DNA from: Daphnia pulex
Lineage: Eukaryota; Arthropoda; Branchiopoda; Diplostraca; Daphniidae
NCBI RefSeq assembly: GCF_021134715.1
Contig: NC_060023.1
Coordinates: forward strand, 7,936,001-8,000,000
Reading direction: 5' to 3'
Length of the DNA: 64,000 bases
This document shows, piece after piece, positions 36,639-48,688 of this stretch; within the stretch, counting starts at the first letter, position 1; every line of letters begins with the position of its first letter. The notes beneath the pieces were generated by a model. It was not told the DNA's origin and made no database searches. It saw nothing but the letters and a program-made list of their open reading frames with translations. The translations under genes and the position numbers were made by a program.

Positions 36639-39600
36639 CGCGTCTCGGATTGGTTAAATAAGATGTCGGAACGACTGGAACAAAAAAGGTACTCGTTTTT
36701 TTCTTTTTTTTCGGATGTGCTCGTTTAATCCGCAGTTACGATGTGGATGGCAATGCTCAACTCGGAACGATCAATTGTGCCAGAACATAGTCCAGGTGAA
36801 TGGACTTGGAGTGTGAGCTGGTGAGGTGCGGAGAAGGTGGGGGAGATGTTAAAATAAATACAATAAATAAACTATCGCGGCCCAGCTCGCGATCTTCAAG
36901 TACTGGAAGAGCTGTACTGTTCAGAGTCAAGTCCGATCGAAGACTAAATCCACTGTTGGGTAGTGGTCGAGCATTTTCCCTCCTTGCAAGAAGGCGACAA
37001 GTAGGTCCCGTCGAGTTTATTTTCACACCTGTAACAAAAGTTGAAGCTTCCTCCATGTCTTCCGCCCGCCTCCAAACACCCCCCCCCCCTGTCCAACCCC
37101 CGTACCACATCGGAGTGTATACACGCGTTACGCAAGACCCATTGATCCCGTTTGTCCCGTTTAAGACGACGCTTGTTTGTTCACGTATACGTCTATACGT
37201 GTATATTGGGCGTTATTTTCTTATTTCTTTTCTTTTTCGAGCCTAACTGAGAAAAAACAAAATCTTTGATTGCATTTTGTTAACAGCTGCTGCTGCTTTG
37301 AATATAATAGAGGAAGCCAGCAGCTTTTGATTTCGCGATTCCCAGTCAATCTCCAGGGAATGTTTCGCCTCCTCTCTTTTAAATTAGTTTTTTTTTCCCA
37401 GAAAATATTACACGAATCAAACCTTCGTAAAATTAATAAGATTTTTTTCTTTTAAATCATCATGCAGCCTGTGATATACTAGGCCTATAGGCCTATATAC
37501 ACAGCATTCTTTCAAACACGATAAACCGCACGGGTGCGGTTTTTCTTCCGAAGAATGACCGCAGCATAGACCTAAAAGGCCGCCAATTCGTTCAACTAAA
37601 TTGCTGGACTGTGCTGGACGCGACGAACGTTACATCATATTGTACAGTAAAACTTTCTTAAAAAAGGATGCTAACCTCTTTTCACTGTGCAATGATCCTC
37701 TCTAGCCGTGCTATCGGCCATGCTCATATGAGCATCAAATAAAGCGCGTCATTGCCATTCGTCGCTCCGTTATTGCTGCTGCACACGCATCAGTCCATCC
37801 ATTCCTCTTTTACTATATTACGGCTCAAGCAAAGTGTTTCCTTTTCTTCGTTACAAGAAATAAGTGACCGATTAGGCAGCTGAATTCGGTACAATTTAAT
37901 TTTTCTCTCTTTGATTGTTTCACACCCGTCTAGTCGCGGGTGATATTCTGTAACGGGAACGCCGACGCGCACGGACAGCAGCAGCAGCACGAAAAATATC
38001 GAACGGGAATATTCATTATGTCTTTAAAAATCGTTAAGTAATGTCGCTAATATGCGCATGTATAGTTTGGCGGAATTTTTGGAAACGGTTTCAGCATCAG
38101 TTGAATGCTGGCATTTCGCGTTGGCTTAATCATGCGATTATTTTCAGAAAGAATTCATAAGTCCATGCAGCAAGTATATAGTGTCGCCGATATTATATGG
38201 TTCAAAATATATCTGTATAATAAGAAGAAAGCGTTATCTTGTTGGAAACGGTATTGCTATAACATATAACGCGCTCGCCTTCAAATCGTGGGATATCTGC
38301 CGAATTGTATTTTTCGGTTCTAGACTTCCTCAAGTTTGCCCGCGTCCTTTGAATTTATAGATAAGGTAAATGTCCATCGCCAGCCGAGGGAATCCGTGTT
38401 AGCAGGGCAGATTTCTTCCTAGCAATTATAAGATTCCCATGACATCTTCGGACCACCGAAAATCTCAAACGAAAAAAAAAAAGTAAGAAAAACAATTTTG
38501 GAAAGCGGTACATATAATTTGCGATCGTGATCAAAACCTCCCGGAATCAGCAGCATCTTTATTCTCACTGTGTATATGTTAAGAGATATCGTACTGTGTG
38601 AGGATCGAATCCGATTATATAAGCGCGGGAACGTCTGCGCCGTCATGTTGTTTCTGTTTTCTCAACTCTTTATATTATTAATATTTAATCTTTCTTTTCT
38701 CTTATTTACGAGTATATACGTGCTGCTGAACCCTCCCACTTATGGGAGTTCTACATTTTTACAAATAAATAAATATATAGAGCTTTGGTATATTACACAA
38801 TCTATACATCGCAGGACAATCTGGGTCTTTTCCCTTTGCGGTTCTTATTGACGGCCAGCACGGCCAGGTTTCGAAACAAACAAACAAAACAAAGAAATGC
38901 GCAGTAGCAACAATCTTCCAGTATATAGAGCCTGCTGCTGCAGAGCCCAGACTGTCTCTTTGTGTATTTATTTCGTGTTAACCAGTTTACCGACTATTAT
39001 AGCCGGCTCAGAAATGGCCCGATAAAAACGGAAGAAGCGCGGCTGACTTTTTAACCCACATTTACGGTTCCGCCTTTCAACAATACTACGCCGACCGCCA
39101 CTTTCCCACTTTCTGTCCAGTTTCACAAAATTGTATTACAAATAAATCGCCCAAACTATCGCGATAAAAAGAAAAAGAAGAAGGCGGGCCGCAGCTCCAG
39201 TTTCAAATTGTTTCTCCATGATGGAATGGAACAATGGACACGTGTGGGGGCTTATAATACGCGTTATATGTCGCCGGATCGCGGCGCACGGAGCCAGCAA
39301 AAGAAATCTAACCATTCAAAACCGGATACGAATAAGCGCTAACGCTGCTGCGACCACCGACGGCGGCCAACAGGAAATAATGGAACGAATGCGTTGCATC
39401 ATCATTCGTCGCCCATCGTCGCATAGGAAAAATCGGAAATATTTTACCGATACGTCGCATCTTTGACGGCAACGAATATTTCACTGCAAAATTAATCCAA
39501 ATTTACTCACAGTCCAATAAGAATAAGTCGTCTTTATTATTGTAGACTCAATGGCTCAATGGCTCATTCTGAAAGGTATATAAATTCCATCACGAGATTT

Positions 39601-41530
39601 GTTCTTTGTAAGCGAGAAACAAATGACCGGCGGGTCCCGTTAAATCAACACCAAGCAGCAATATCTCCCAAACCGCATCTTGGATTAACTTTTTTTTTTT
39701 CACGTGAAATGGCGAATGCCCAGCATACGGCAGACGTCAGAACCAAATACACGCTAATAACATATCCCGCGCGCCCTAGAGTCCGCTCAGAATCCAAGGA
39801 GAGATTACGTTCGCGATATTTTGGGTGTATATATATTTCTGTCGAACTTTTGGGCTACACTCTCGTGTGTCGCCGTAACACGGTCTCGAAACACTCGAGT
39901 AGAGCCGTTTGAGGAGAGAGAAAGAGACAGCGGAGAAAGAGACGACACGGAATGAGAGAAGAGAGAAAGGCGAGTTCTTCCTTTTCTTTTTTTTTTTTAA
40001 ATTTTACCCTGATGGTGTAAAAATGTACCGTAAATGTCTCACCGCTCTTTCAAGTGTTTCTTTGCTGGTCAACACAAGATAGAAAAAAAAAATGTTTTAG
40101 AACTCATTTTTTAAAAACTGAAAAACCAAATGTCGTGCGTAGCAGACCGGCAGTGACGCTGATCACGCGCTAGAAACTTCAATTAATCATCAAAACCATC
40201 GCGACAAAGTCGAGACGGGTGGTACAGAAAATGCGGAACCGGAGAGAAATGAAAAGGTCCCGTACTCAATATGCATTTATCAAGTCAGCAAGTGACGTAA
40301 GTAGCCTACGCACAAACATTTGAAAGCGCTCTTAATTTTACAAAATAATTTAATTTAAATTCGTATTAAAGCCCCCAAAAAAAATAAATAAAAAAAGTAG
40401 AAATAGTTTTGGGAATCGACTGAAACCCGTATGGTGAGTACTTAAAGAAATCTGTATACTCTGTTTATAGACCAGGCAAATAGGGCGATATTTATCGCTT
40501 TCTTTCTGCATTAATATACGATATAGATGGTGTTACCGACAAAATCGACCAAATTATAAAGGAAGAAGTTGAGACCAAAAAAAAAAAAAGGAAACTTTGT
40601 CTTAAAAAAAATACTCTTTGTTGTCTGAACTGGCTTTGTTGCTTTGTACTGTACAGCACGTTACCTATTTAAGTATTACGAGGACGCGACTTATAACAGT
40701 TAGCTCTTGGCTGCTCATTTCACACGGATGAACACGCATTATAGCCAGCACGTACAGTACTTGGCTGTGTAGAGTGCTGGCGATCGAGTCTGTTGTTTGA
40801 TTTTTCATATCCGTACTACATGTTACTGAAAGATATAACGTTGTTGTTGTTGGCGATTGCGTATTCCTCTTGTTCATTGGCGCCATATGGGAGCGACCGA
40901 TAGGGATGTTATCACGCAGCGCTAACTGGCCTCAGGCATAGCTGGACTCGACTTGGTCGTTTTCTAGAAAATATGTAACAAACCAGGCCACTGTCACACC
41001 AGTCACTACATTTTGGTATTTTTTACTGCCTTTGTTTTCGTTTAATTAATAATATTGGTCGTTGTGAAGATCATCATCGACTCGTGCACAGTCACGATGA
41101 CTTGCGCTTCTGCAATATTAAGGGCTAGATATCCCCACGGAATTTTTCCCAGTTTCATAAATTTTTTACTCATTTATTAGAAATAAAATTTTCGTAAGCA
41201 AACCATCATTTGCATTTGCAACTGACAAAGGAGAGTGAGGCGACCGGGCCACTTTTTGTTTTAGCTCATATTCTCTAACTTCTTAATGCATTAAGCGCAT
41301 CGAGTTCTACAAACAAAAAAAAAATAAAAAAAATAAATTCAGCTTTGACCATCACTTTTTCAAACTCATCAAATTCTATTTTAAATAGCAGAAAATAACA
41401 AAATTTTAAAAAATAAACACATCGCATCACGACCCAAAAAATCATACGACGGTTAAAAAACATTATTTTACCAATAGGAGCTTATTTACAATTAATTAAG
41501 CTATTTGTTGATCTCTTGGAGTTAACTCTG
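36639..41530. other. Long intergenic region, no gene recognised
   Basis: About 4.9 kb upstream of the giant gene, presumably containing its promoter. Visible items are a C-run at 37079-37089, a perfect 16-bp palindrome (TAGGCCTATAGGCCTA) at 37480-37495, GA-rich sequence near 39910-39970 and several A/T runs. Overlapping open frames on both strands at 36757-37246 show no protein-like conservation. Confidence 0.5.
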
Positions 41531-43835
41531 CAATATCTTGCGAATGTTCGTCGAAGCCGCCTTCAATCGAGCGTACCGAACCATCTCCGGCGCAGACCCA
41601 TAACTCCTTGCAAATCATTCGGATAAGACGCTCGTCGTAAGAAACTATATAGAGTAGAGCGACACCACCCTAGAAACCGATTGCACAATTGTCGTAAATG
41701 TAATAGCTTAAATCTCTTGGTTTCTCGCATAGCAAGTCAAACTAACCGGAAATTTCCACAAGGCTAAGGGCTTCGATCGTTTCAATATCCAAGTGATTGG
41801 TCGTCTCGTCAAGGATGAGGAAATTAGGCCGGGCCGGGCCACGCGAGATTTCTGACCTCTAGAGAGACTAGCAATGTTCGATTTTCAAGTTCTGAACGGG
41901 GCAAGGTCAACGATACACCAAAACTACTCAGCCGATATTCTTCGATGATGGGGAAAAAAACCACAAGATTAATTGTTGTGCCCAACAGAAATGGATGAAG
42001 GCGTTACTTACCAGGAAATTTGGTTTGCAACAACTCGACAGGACGTAATGAAAGATTAAGCTGATCAACGTAGATTCTGGCTGAAATAACCTATGCGTAA
42101 ATGTCTGCTATTGTGCCGCATTCCAGACTTGGGATTCAATTCCCCAGTAAGAATCTTCAAAAGAGTGGTCTTGCCGGCACTGTTTTCACCAACCTATACA
42201 ACAAAAGAATCATTACTGAAGCTTTATGAAAATTATAGGTTTTATTTATTGATTAAAGTTATTTGCATAAGACTTACGATTTAGATTCTTGAGTCGGATC
42301 CAGCCGACAGTTTGACACACGGATGGGAAAAATCCTTTCAGTATACCTGTGTGGATATTCATTTCGTATTAGTTCGGAAACTTCCATTCTTATGCATAAA
42401 CAATGAGAATTAATGCTATACAACGTTTGGACGTGACGGAATAATAACGTTTAACTTGATACGCTCATGGGTGACTAGGTTAACACTCTGATAAAGAGAG
42501 AAACATAATTATAGTGTACCCGAAAGAAGCCAAAATGCCAAATGTTAACTTTTCATGTCCAACAAGTTCGTCGGTTCATCGATAAGGAGAAAATCTGGAC
42601 TAAAAAGTTAGACAGCATTGAAATCCCTGTTTAAATGGAATTACATTCAAGGACTTACTTGGAGAAAAGTGCTCTCGCCAAAGCTAACGTATTCTCCATC
42701 CGCCGGAAAAAAGTTGTAGTCGCTCTTAACTGGCCTAGCCCTCTGGAGAGAAACCAATGCGCCGCTCTTGTTGGTGCTTTGTCAGCATCAATAGCTTGAA
42801 GTTCTCGCGTTAATTTCAGGATCGTTCATTTTTTCACAAAGTTTCTTCTCCTCTCTGAATAAAGCCACTCTTTTGAAGTCGCACTCTAATACGCTATGAA
42901 TGGCTGGAGATTCGTCATCGACTTCCTGTTCAACAAGTAATATGGAAATATGCGACGGAGTCCGTCATTGCCCTCTAAAAATTAGAGAAGGAAGAATTAG
43001 CAAGATGTAAGAGCTATATTTAGTATATTTTTTTTACGATGAAATCATGGAGCAACGTCGCTTTTCCAAGTCCATTTCGGCCGACAGAACCATACTGCTT
43101 GCGGCCACGAGCAAAAGAAAAGTAAAAACCTTTCAACACACAACAACACTGTCTACAAAAAACAAAAAAAAAAATAAATCCATGAATTAAGCACAAAAGA
43201 GGAGATTTGTTGTTTCTTACTTGTCTCCGTAGGCAGTATACAAATTTTCAATATGAATATCTTTGCAATTATTTGTGCCTTTGACTTCCATTCTGGTTTC
43301 CTTTTTCGTCAATGCTGTAGATCCTGTAGCATTTGAAGGTGTATCTTTGTCGGTTGCTTTTGTTGCAGTTTGGTTTCAGCTTTTTTTCAATTTTCTAGTG
43401 TCAAATTTTTAAAATAGAGAAGTGGGTTTAATAATGGGTTTATCAAAACATTTACAGAATTTACTTACCATATTGATATCCTTCCCTTTGGGTTTATTCC
43501 GTATACTACTGCTTTCATGAATGACAAAGAATCATCACTCATCATAACTGGATTATTAAGGAGTTTTCTTTCACCTCCATTAATTGTAACTAGAATGTAC
43601 CTTTGATCATTCTGCTGACCAACCAAATCAGGTTTTCACACTGTCAAGAGTTGTTGGTCATCGTTTCGCTAACTGACAAGTATGAATTTAAAATGTTGTC
43701 ATTTATAACTAAATAACTGAAAAATACCTGATCTCATCCTCCTCTCATTTTCTATCAGCAACCTCACGAAGGAATTCTCTAATTCCTTTGTAGACTTAAT
43801 TAGAATTTTGAAAATCATCTCCCACATCCAAAACA
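41531..43835 (-). pseudogene. Decayed ABCF3/GCN20-type ABC ATPase
   Basis: Reading the minus strand from high to low coordinates gives, in correct family order: an N-terminal piece ending REFLREVADRK (43735-43830); IHIENLYTAYGDK (43222-43270); first Walker A GRNGLGKATLL (43045-43100); a linker with ISILLVEQEVDDESPA (42770-42980); signature FSGGWR (42665-42715); first Walker B LLIDEPTNLLD (42558-42596); second Walker A GENSAGKTTLL (42161-42193); VDQLNLSLRPVELLQTKFPG; second Walker B ILDETTNHLD (41789-41815); and VSYDERLIRMICKELWVC (41570-41645). ABCF3 is a soluble two-ATPase protein of the GCN20 group. In-frame stops (43796-43798, 43745-43747), a one-base frameshift in FSGGWRIR, loss of the linker between the two ATPase halves and a truncated second signature mark it as dead. 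Intron-like spacers with splice sites remain, so it arose by DNA duplication rather than retroposition. Confidence 0.85.
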
Positions 43836-44409
43836 CTTAAAATAAAAGTAAACAAACGTCTGCTCTGCACGCACCAATTCTTCAAAACAATTGACAAACG
43901 AAAGGCAACGAAAACAACATTTAAAAAACAAATCTCTCACGGAAAACAGGTAAACTGATTAACAATTGATATTACTACTAGAGATAAACTATTCAAAATA
44001 CATATTTAAAAAAAAAGACCTAACAATAATTGATATTTGTCTATAAATAATTGCCCCAAAGGAGATTTCATTTTAGAAGAAGTTTTTATTCGCATAACAG
44101 CTCTTGAAATTGATGTATAGGGTGTTCATATGAACAAATCAAGTATATTCCATCACAAACGATAGATTGTTGAGGACGACACTATCGTGTTGTTGCATGT
44201 TAACTGCTTAAAGGTTGGCCTAACCCAAAAATAGTACAACATTTATTTTACGACTACTACCCATCATGAATAACAGCACTTCCTAACAAGTGGTTACCTT
44301 CGTCCGTAACCTTTTTAAGACAGAGAAATGACCGCTTTGCAAATAGGTTTGTTAAAAGCGCAAATGTATTATATATTTTTAGCAAATAGATTGTGTCAAG
44401 TAAATATAG
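43836..44409. other. AT-rich spacer, left edge of the segmental duplication
   Basis: No coding frame is supported. From about 44,280 onward the sequence matches the stretch starting near 48,490, marking the start of duplicated block 1. Confidence 0.5.
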
Positions 44410-44604
44410 GAAGGTCAAGCGCGTTTTGAGGAAAAACGCCGGATCGATGACGAAAAGCTCCGTTTAGATTATGAAACGAAATTGGATATTCTAGAAAGCA
44501 ATCACCTTCAACTTACACAGCACTTGCAAGCCCAGCAAGCCGAGTTTGAAGAAGTCAAAAAGCCCATTCAATTTCTTACGCAGGCAATTATTCACGCGAA
44601 TTAA
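44410..44604 (+). pseudogene. Coiled-coil coding fragment, 64 codons
   Basis: An open frame starts right after TAG and ends at TAA (44602-44604). It reads like a charged coiled coil (RFEEKRRIDDEKLRLDYETK, then LDILESNHLQLTQHLQAQQA). No Met or clear donor site is present. The duplicated block 2 lacks almost all of it: near 48,625 only its last bases are found. It is either an exon remnant inserted in block 1 or a piece lost from block 2. The origin is not recognised. Confidence 0.5.
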
Positions 44605-44650
44605 ATAATGTTAAATAAAAAAATAAAAAAACTGTGCGCGATCACTGCAG

Positions 44651-45449
44651 TCAAACATTTGCATACGCTTCAATTGGAACCGGAACTGCAAATCCATCGG
44701 CAACCGTCTCTTTGTCGTTTCCTGTTGGCGGGTAAGGCGCAGCAGCAGCAACAGCTTGGCCAGCTCCGCCGTATTGCATTACCCAAGTCTATGCGAAAAC
44801 GGAAAATAATAAAATGTTATGGCAACATGATATTTTGGATTGTGCCAAATTTTACCCCATCAGACATCTGCGGGGCACCGGCGTATTGGACGAACTGCGG
44901 GCCAGCAGCTCCGTATCCTGCGGGATAAACTGCGAATTGTTGCGGTGCAACACCCTGGCCAGCGACAACAGCAGGGACCTGAACAGGAGCTGCGTAAGCG
45001 GCAGCCACGTTGGCTGAAGCGGGGGCGTACATGGCGTATGACGCAACTGGAAGAGGTTGAAGATACATCGAGCTGGAATAGTCGACGGCCTTTGGCTGTT
45101 GGCGTCCATCCGTCACAGTTCCATCAGAAGATGTCATTGCGGGAGAGATGGGCAGAAGTCGGTCGGCAACTGCTGAGGTCGTGTCGTCAGACGCGTACAT
45201 CGGAACGTAGACCTTCTTGGCTACCAGAATCACTTTACGTGAATTCGGTGCTGACGTCACTGTGGCCGCTATGTCAGATTTGCCGGATTTGAGATTGAGG
45301 AACCATGCCTCCGAAACGCCGACCAACAAGCTCAACAATGACAGGCTCACAATTACAGACTAAGAAATAAGACAATGAAACACAATGAAAAGAATTAATA
45401 AAATAAATCACAGCAGATTAACTTGATAAAAACGTGTTGATACCTTCAT
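44651..45449 (-). CDS. Secreted Ala/Pro/Tyr-rich structural protein, copy 1, 215 aa
   Basis: Exons 45449-45444 (ATGAAG), 45359-44856 and 44788-44651 join at phase 0 with GT-AG borders. The signal peptide is MKSVIVSLSLLSLLVGVSEA, so the mature chain starts WFLNL. The middle is rich in Ala, Pro, Val and Tyr, with AAYAAP- and YPAGYGAAGP-like stretches that resemble low-complexity cuticle or eggshell proteins. The last exon encodes TWVMQYGGAGQ and ends AYANV. No RR chitin-binding domain is present. The function is inferred to be an extracellular matrix component, probably cuticle, because of composition and the neighbouring cuticle gene in each duplicated block. The tiny first exon carrying only the first codons is typical of arthropod cuticle genes. 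Confidence 0.82.
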
Positions 45450-45531
45450 TTTCAATAGAGTTGGAAGAGACAATAAGTTGTGCCGTGGAAGATAAAATGG
45501 GATCTGCGTACCAACTGTCACGTCACGTCGG

Positions 45532-45540
45532 CCTTTTATC
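45532..45540 (-). promoter_or_regulatory. Probable TATA box for the copy 1 Ala/Pro/Tyr-rich gene
   Basis: GATAAAAGG on the minus strand lies about 85 bases upstream of the ATG. It is conserved at the same distance in the second copy. Confidence 0.5.
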
Positions 45541-46331
45541 TCATCTCATCGAATCCATAAATCACCTCGAGCTATTGGCGCTAATGAACTTTTCAAGGTA
45601 ACATTCCTGTCTCGTTTTAAAAATGGAGGTGGAGACCAATAACTAAAATCCAATTCAGAGTCACTTTAAACAGATTAAAAAGTGGCGCGCACATTTGAAC
45701 GGTCTGTAACCGCTATCTTTGTATACAGCCCATTTTTAGGCTGGGAAAATATAATGGCCATTGAGTTCTGCACGAAGTAGCATCATTCTGCCATTTTTCT
45801 TTATTCCTGTATTGTATGTAGTGAATTCAAAGAATTAAATTAAATTTCTCGGGAAGGGAAAATTCCTTATAGGCATTTACGTCATCCAATATAATTAAGA
45901 AACGTGAACGTTATTAAAGATTCGCTATTATTTATGAAATTCTATTAGGCTATAATAAATTCGTTACACTTTTTCATTGTAAAAATAATAAATGCATTTG
46001 GCTGTTCGGGTACCTTTTTGGAGAAAAAGGGATTGTCATGAAAGTATTTTTTCTTCGTTGGAATCACACTTAGCTCTCCTCTGGATTGATATGAAATCGG
46101 ACGTCCTCCGCAAGTTTCCGAAGAGGAAATCTGAAAATGTGTTCATTTGTTTGATCAAGTATTTCACGTTATTTCATCAGATTCATTAGATGATTACCTT
46201 GGAAAGTGAACAAGGATGGTCAACCAGAAAAAGAAGCTTACTTGCCACAATGCAAGATAAGTTATTGTAATTGATCATGCAGGATAATTAAATAATACTT
46301 GATTCAATTAAAAATTGGAACTATAATAATT
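45541..46331. other. Spacer between the Ala/Pro gene and tRNA cluster, block 1
   Basis: AT-rich DNA. The first roughly 300 bases match block 2 closely; similarity then fades. A 65-codon open frame at 45992-46189 has no protein-like features. Confidence 0.5.
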
Positions 46332-46437
46332 TGCCTCCTGAGAGGATTGAACTCTCGGCCTTTGGTTTGCTGTATAATCCTAATTTTCTAGACTTCATGA
46401 GTACGAGACCAACGCTCTACCACTGAGCTAAGAAGGC
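46332..46437 (-). tRNA. tRNA-Thr (CGT), intron-containing
   Basis: Minus strand: the acceptor stem GCCTTCT pairs with AGGAGGC (one G-U). The D arm reads AGCTCAGTGGTAGAGC, the anticodon stem is TTGGT/ACCAA, the loop is CTCGTAA with anticodon CGT, and the T arm is GAGAG-TTCAATC-CTCTC. An intron of about 34 nt follows position 37. The discriminator base is A. Confidence 0.85.
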
Positions 46438-46667
46438 ACACATTGGGTGATTTTAGGACATTTTTACTATTGGTTAATTAAAGCCTGAAGTGGAAACCGT
46501 TAAAGATTACTGGAAGCTTCCGTTCCATGCAAAATTCACATAGAAGCGCATAGAAATAGAAGTTGCGCTGTGCGGAGCTGTGTCTTCAAATCGTATTATT
46601 AACAATGTTTCTATAAAAAATTCCAATTCATTCGAGTTTTTCCCTTCACGTTTTTTACATATTCATT

Positions 46668-46765
46668 TGCCTCCTGAGAGGATTGAACTCTCGGCCTTTG
46701 GTTATCTTCTTCTATACATATTATAATCGTACGAGACCAACGCTCTACCACTGAGCTAAGAAGGC
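46668..46765 (-). tRNA. tRNA-Thr (CGT), intron-containing
   Basis: It has the same cloverleaf as the neighbouring copy, with anticodon CGT and a 26-nt intron after position 37. T and D arms are intact. Confidence 0.85.
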
Positions 46766-47249
46766 TAAAATATAGGAGTACATTAATGTTATTAACGAAA
46801 CGATTTGGTGAAATTATCCGACTGTATGCAAAAAATCTAAATTTCATTTCATCTAACAACTTTATGATGATGCAACTATTCTTAATTTTGTTTCCGATGA
46901 ACGCAACTTACAACAAACCAAGATTGGAAAATCTTCCATAGCCATTACATCATCACATTACAAATGATATTTTTATATTTTCTGTTTTTAATAAGCCTTC
47001 AAACTTGAGATCAAAAAGTTTCGTAGCAAAATACGATTATTTCTCAGACGACTATGTTACTTACAATTCAATTAGAGGTGATTGCGAAAGTGAATGGTTT
47101 CATTTGCAAATAACACCAAAATGAAATGCAAAAGCAATATTTTCATTTCTTTGTTCGTGACCAAATTGGCAAAAAAGGAACCACATTCAAACAGACCCTT
47201 CCCAAATGGATAGTTTTTTCCCCTTCACTCGTTGCCATTCACACCCAAC
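46766..47249. other. Upstream region of cuticle gene, block 1
   Basis: AT-rich, no coding frame. The last 250 bases match the region upstream of the second cuticle gene and presumably contain control elements. Confidence 0.5.
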
Positions 47250-47287
47250 TATAAAAGCCCAGATAGGGAGGATGAAAAGTATCAGTT
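47250..47287 (+). promoter_or_regulatory. TATA box and initiator of cuticle gene A
   Basis: TATAAAAG at 47250-47257 is followed about 32 bases later by TCAGTT (47282-47287), the arthropod initiator. The ATG is 26 bases further on. The same arrangement is kept in copy B. Confidence 0.75.
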
Positions 47288-47312
47288 GTTCTACAAATCA
47301 ACCTAATTCAAC

Positions 47313-48105
47313 ATGAAGCTGGTAAGGAGAAGAAACGCACGTCATTTAATCAGTCAATAGCCGTCGAATTCATTCGTGCTTTAATTGCCTCAGACTTGGA
47401 CTAAACTGAGTGAAATATTATTTTCTAGTTTGTTATCGCCGCTGTTTTGGCCGTCGCTGCCGCTGCCCCTTCCAGCTACAAGCCGGAATACAAAGCCCCC
47501 GCCTACGCTGCCCAAGCCTACGCTGCCCCAAGCTACTCTGCTCCGGCTTACGCTGCTCCAGCCTACGCTGCCCCGGCCTACGCCAAGGATAACAAATACG
47601 CCGGCATCACCATCACCAGCCAATCTGATGAGCGCAATCTCGACGGCAGCAGCCAGTGGAGGTAATAAAAATCAACGAAATATTATTTCTACATTATACT
47701 AGTAGTTAATAATCGTCATGAATTCAATCGGTTAATCATTTCTTGATATTGATTAATATGGGCAGCTACGCCCAGTCTGATTACACGACCCGCGAGGAAT
47801 CGCAGGTTCAGAAGAAGATGCAAGGCGTCGCCTACGACTCTTACGGCAAAGCAACTTACGAGGATGTGATGGGAAACACCAACAAGGGATCTTCTTACTG
47901 GGTTTCCCCCGAAGGCGAGAAATTCACTTTGACCTGGGTCGCTGATGAGCAGGGATTCAAACCCAAGGGCGACCACTTGCCCGTCGCTCCCGTCCACGTC
48001 TACGAACTCCCCGTCGCTCCCGTCCATGAATACGAACTCCCAGTTGCTCCCGCTCTCCCCTACAAACGCACCGGACTCGGTTATTCCGGCAACAGTTATT
48101 ATTAA
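47313..48105 (+). CDS. RR-type cuticle protein (chitin_bind_4), copy A, 193 aa
   Basis: Exons 47313-47321 (MKL), 47429-47661 and 47766-48105, with GT-AG borders and a shared Ser codon at the last junction. The signal peptide MKLFVIAAVLAVAAAA precedes a mature start rich in YAAPA repeats. The Rebers-Riddiford chitin-binding domain spans about residues 60-150. Its core is YWVSPEGEKFTLTWVADEQG followed by FKPKGDHLP, the RR-1-like signature. The C-terminus has ELPVAPVH-type repeats. It should bind chitin in the exoskeleton. A polyadenylation signal AATAAA lies at 48190-48195. The strong TATA/initiator suggests high-level regulated expression, as in moulting-cycle cuticle genes. Confidence 0.94.
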
Positions 48106-48688
48106 ATGATTAAATTATTAGACCAATGAATGATTGAATGATGTCATATTTGATGTTTTCTTTGCGTTAACGTTGAGTGTGATTGTATAAATAAATACAA
48201 ATTAGGCTATCTATAATTAACCAAGTTCTATTTTCACGAATTCATCCGAAAATGTAGTGATAAGCTATTCTCCAATTTTCACGGGCATAGGGATGCCTTT
48301 TTTACGATGAGACAACAGTTTGTATTTTGATTGGTAAGAGAATTAACCGGTTTGATTTTAGCGCCATCCAATATATTTTTCCACAGTAATTCAATGCCCT
48401 AAGGGACTTCTTGGATTTGAGCAGATAACGTCGAAGTAAAGATGAACTAAATATTGAAATAATTTAGTCGAAAATTAATTGTGAATAACTTCCTTACAAG
48501 TTTTAACCTTCGTAAAACCTCCTTAAGACAGAGACCTGACCGCTTTACATATAGGTTTGTTAAAAGCACAAATGTATTATATATTTTTTGGCATAATCGA
48601 TTGTGTCAAGTAAATATAGCAAGGTCAATCATTCAGGCGAATTAAATCATGTAAAATTAAAAGTAAAAACTGTGCGCGATCACTGCAG
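48106..48688. other. Junction between the two duplicated blocks
   Basis: Holds the 3' UTR of cuticle gene A, about 250 bases of unduplicated spacer (about 48,240-48,490), and the left end of block 2. No coding frame. Confidence 0.6.

Noticed and set aside
36757-37246. Two overlapping opposite-strand frames upstream of the giant gene
   Set aside because: Both are open because of local composition (a C-run and Pro/Ser codons) and neither has protein-like features.
44817-45292. Plus-strand frames opposite the Ala/Pro/Tyr-rich genes (also at 48.7-49.3 kb)
   Set aside because: The minus strand gives a signal peptide, consistent introns and conservation between copies; the plus-strand frames are shadows.
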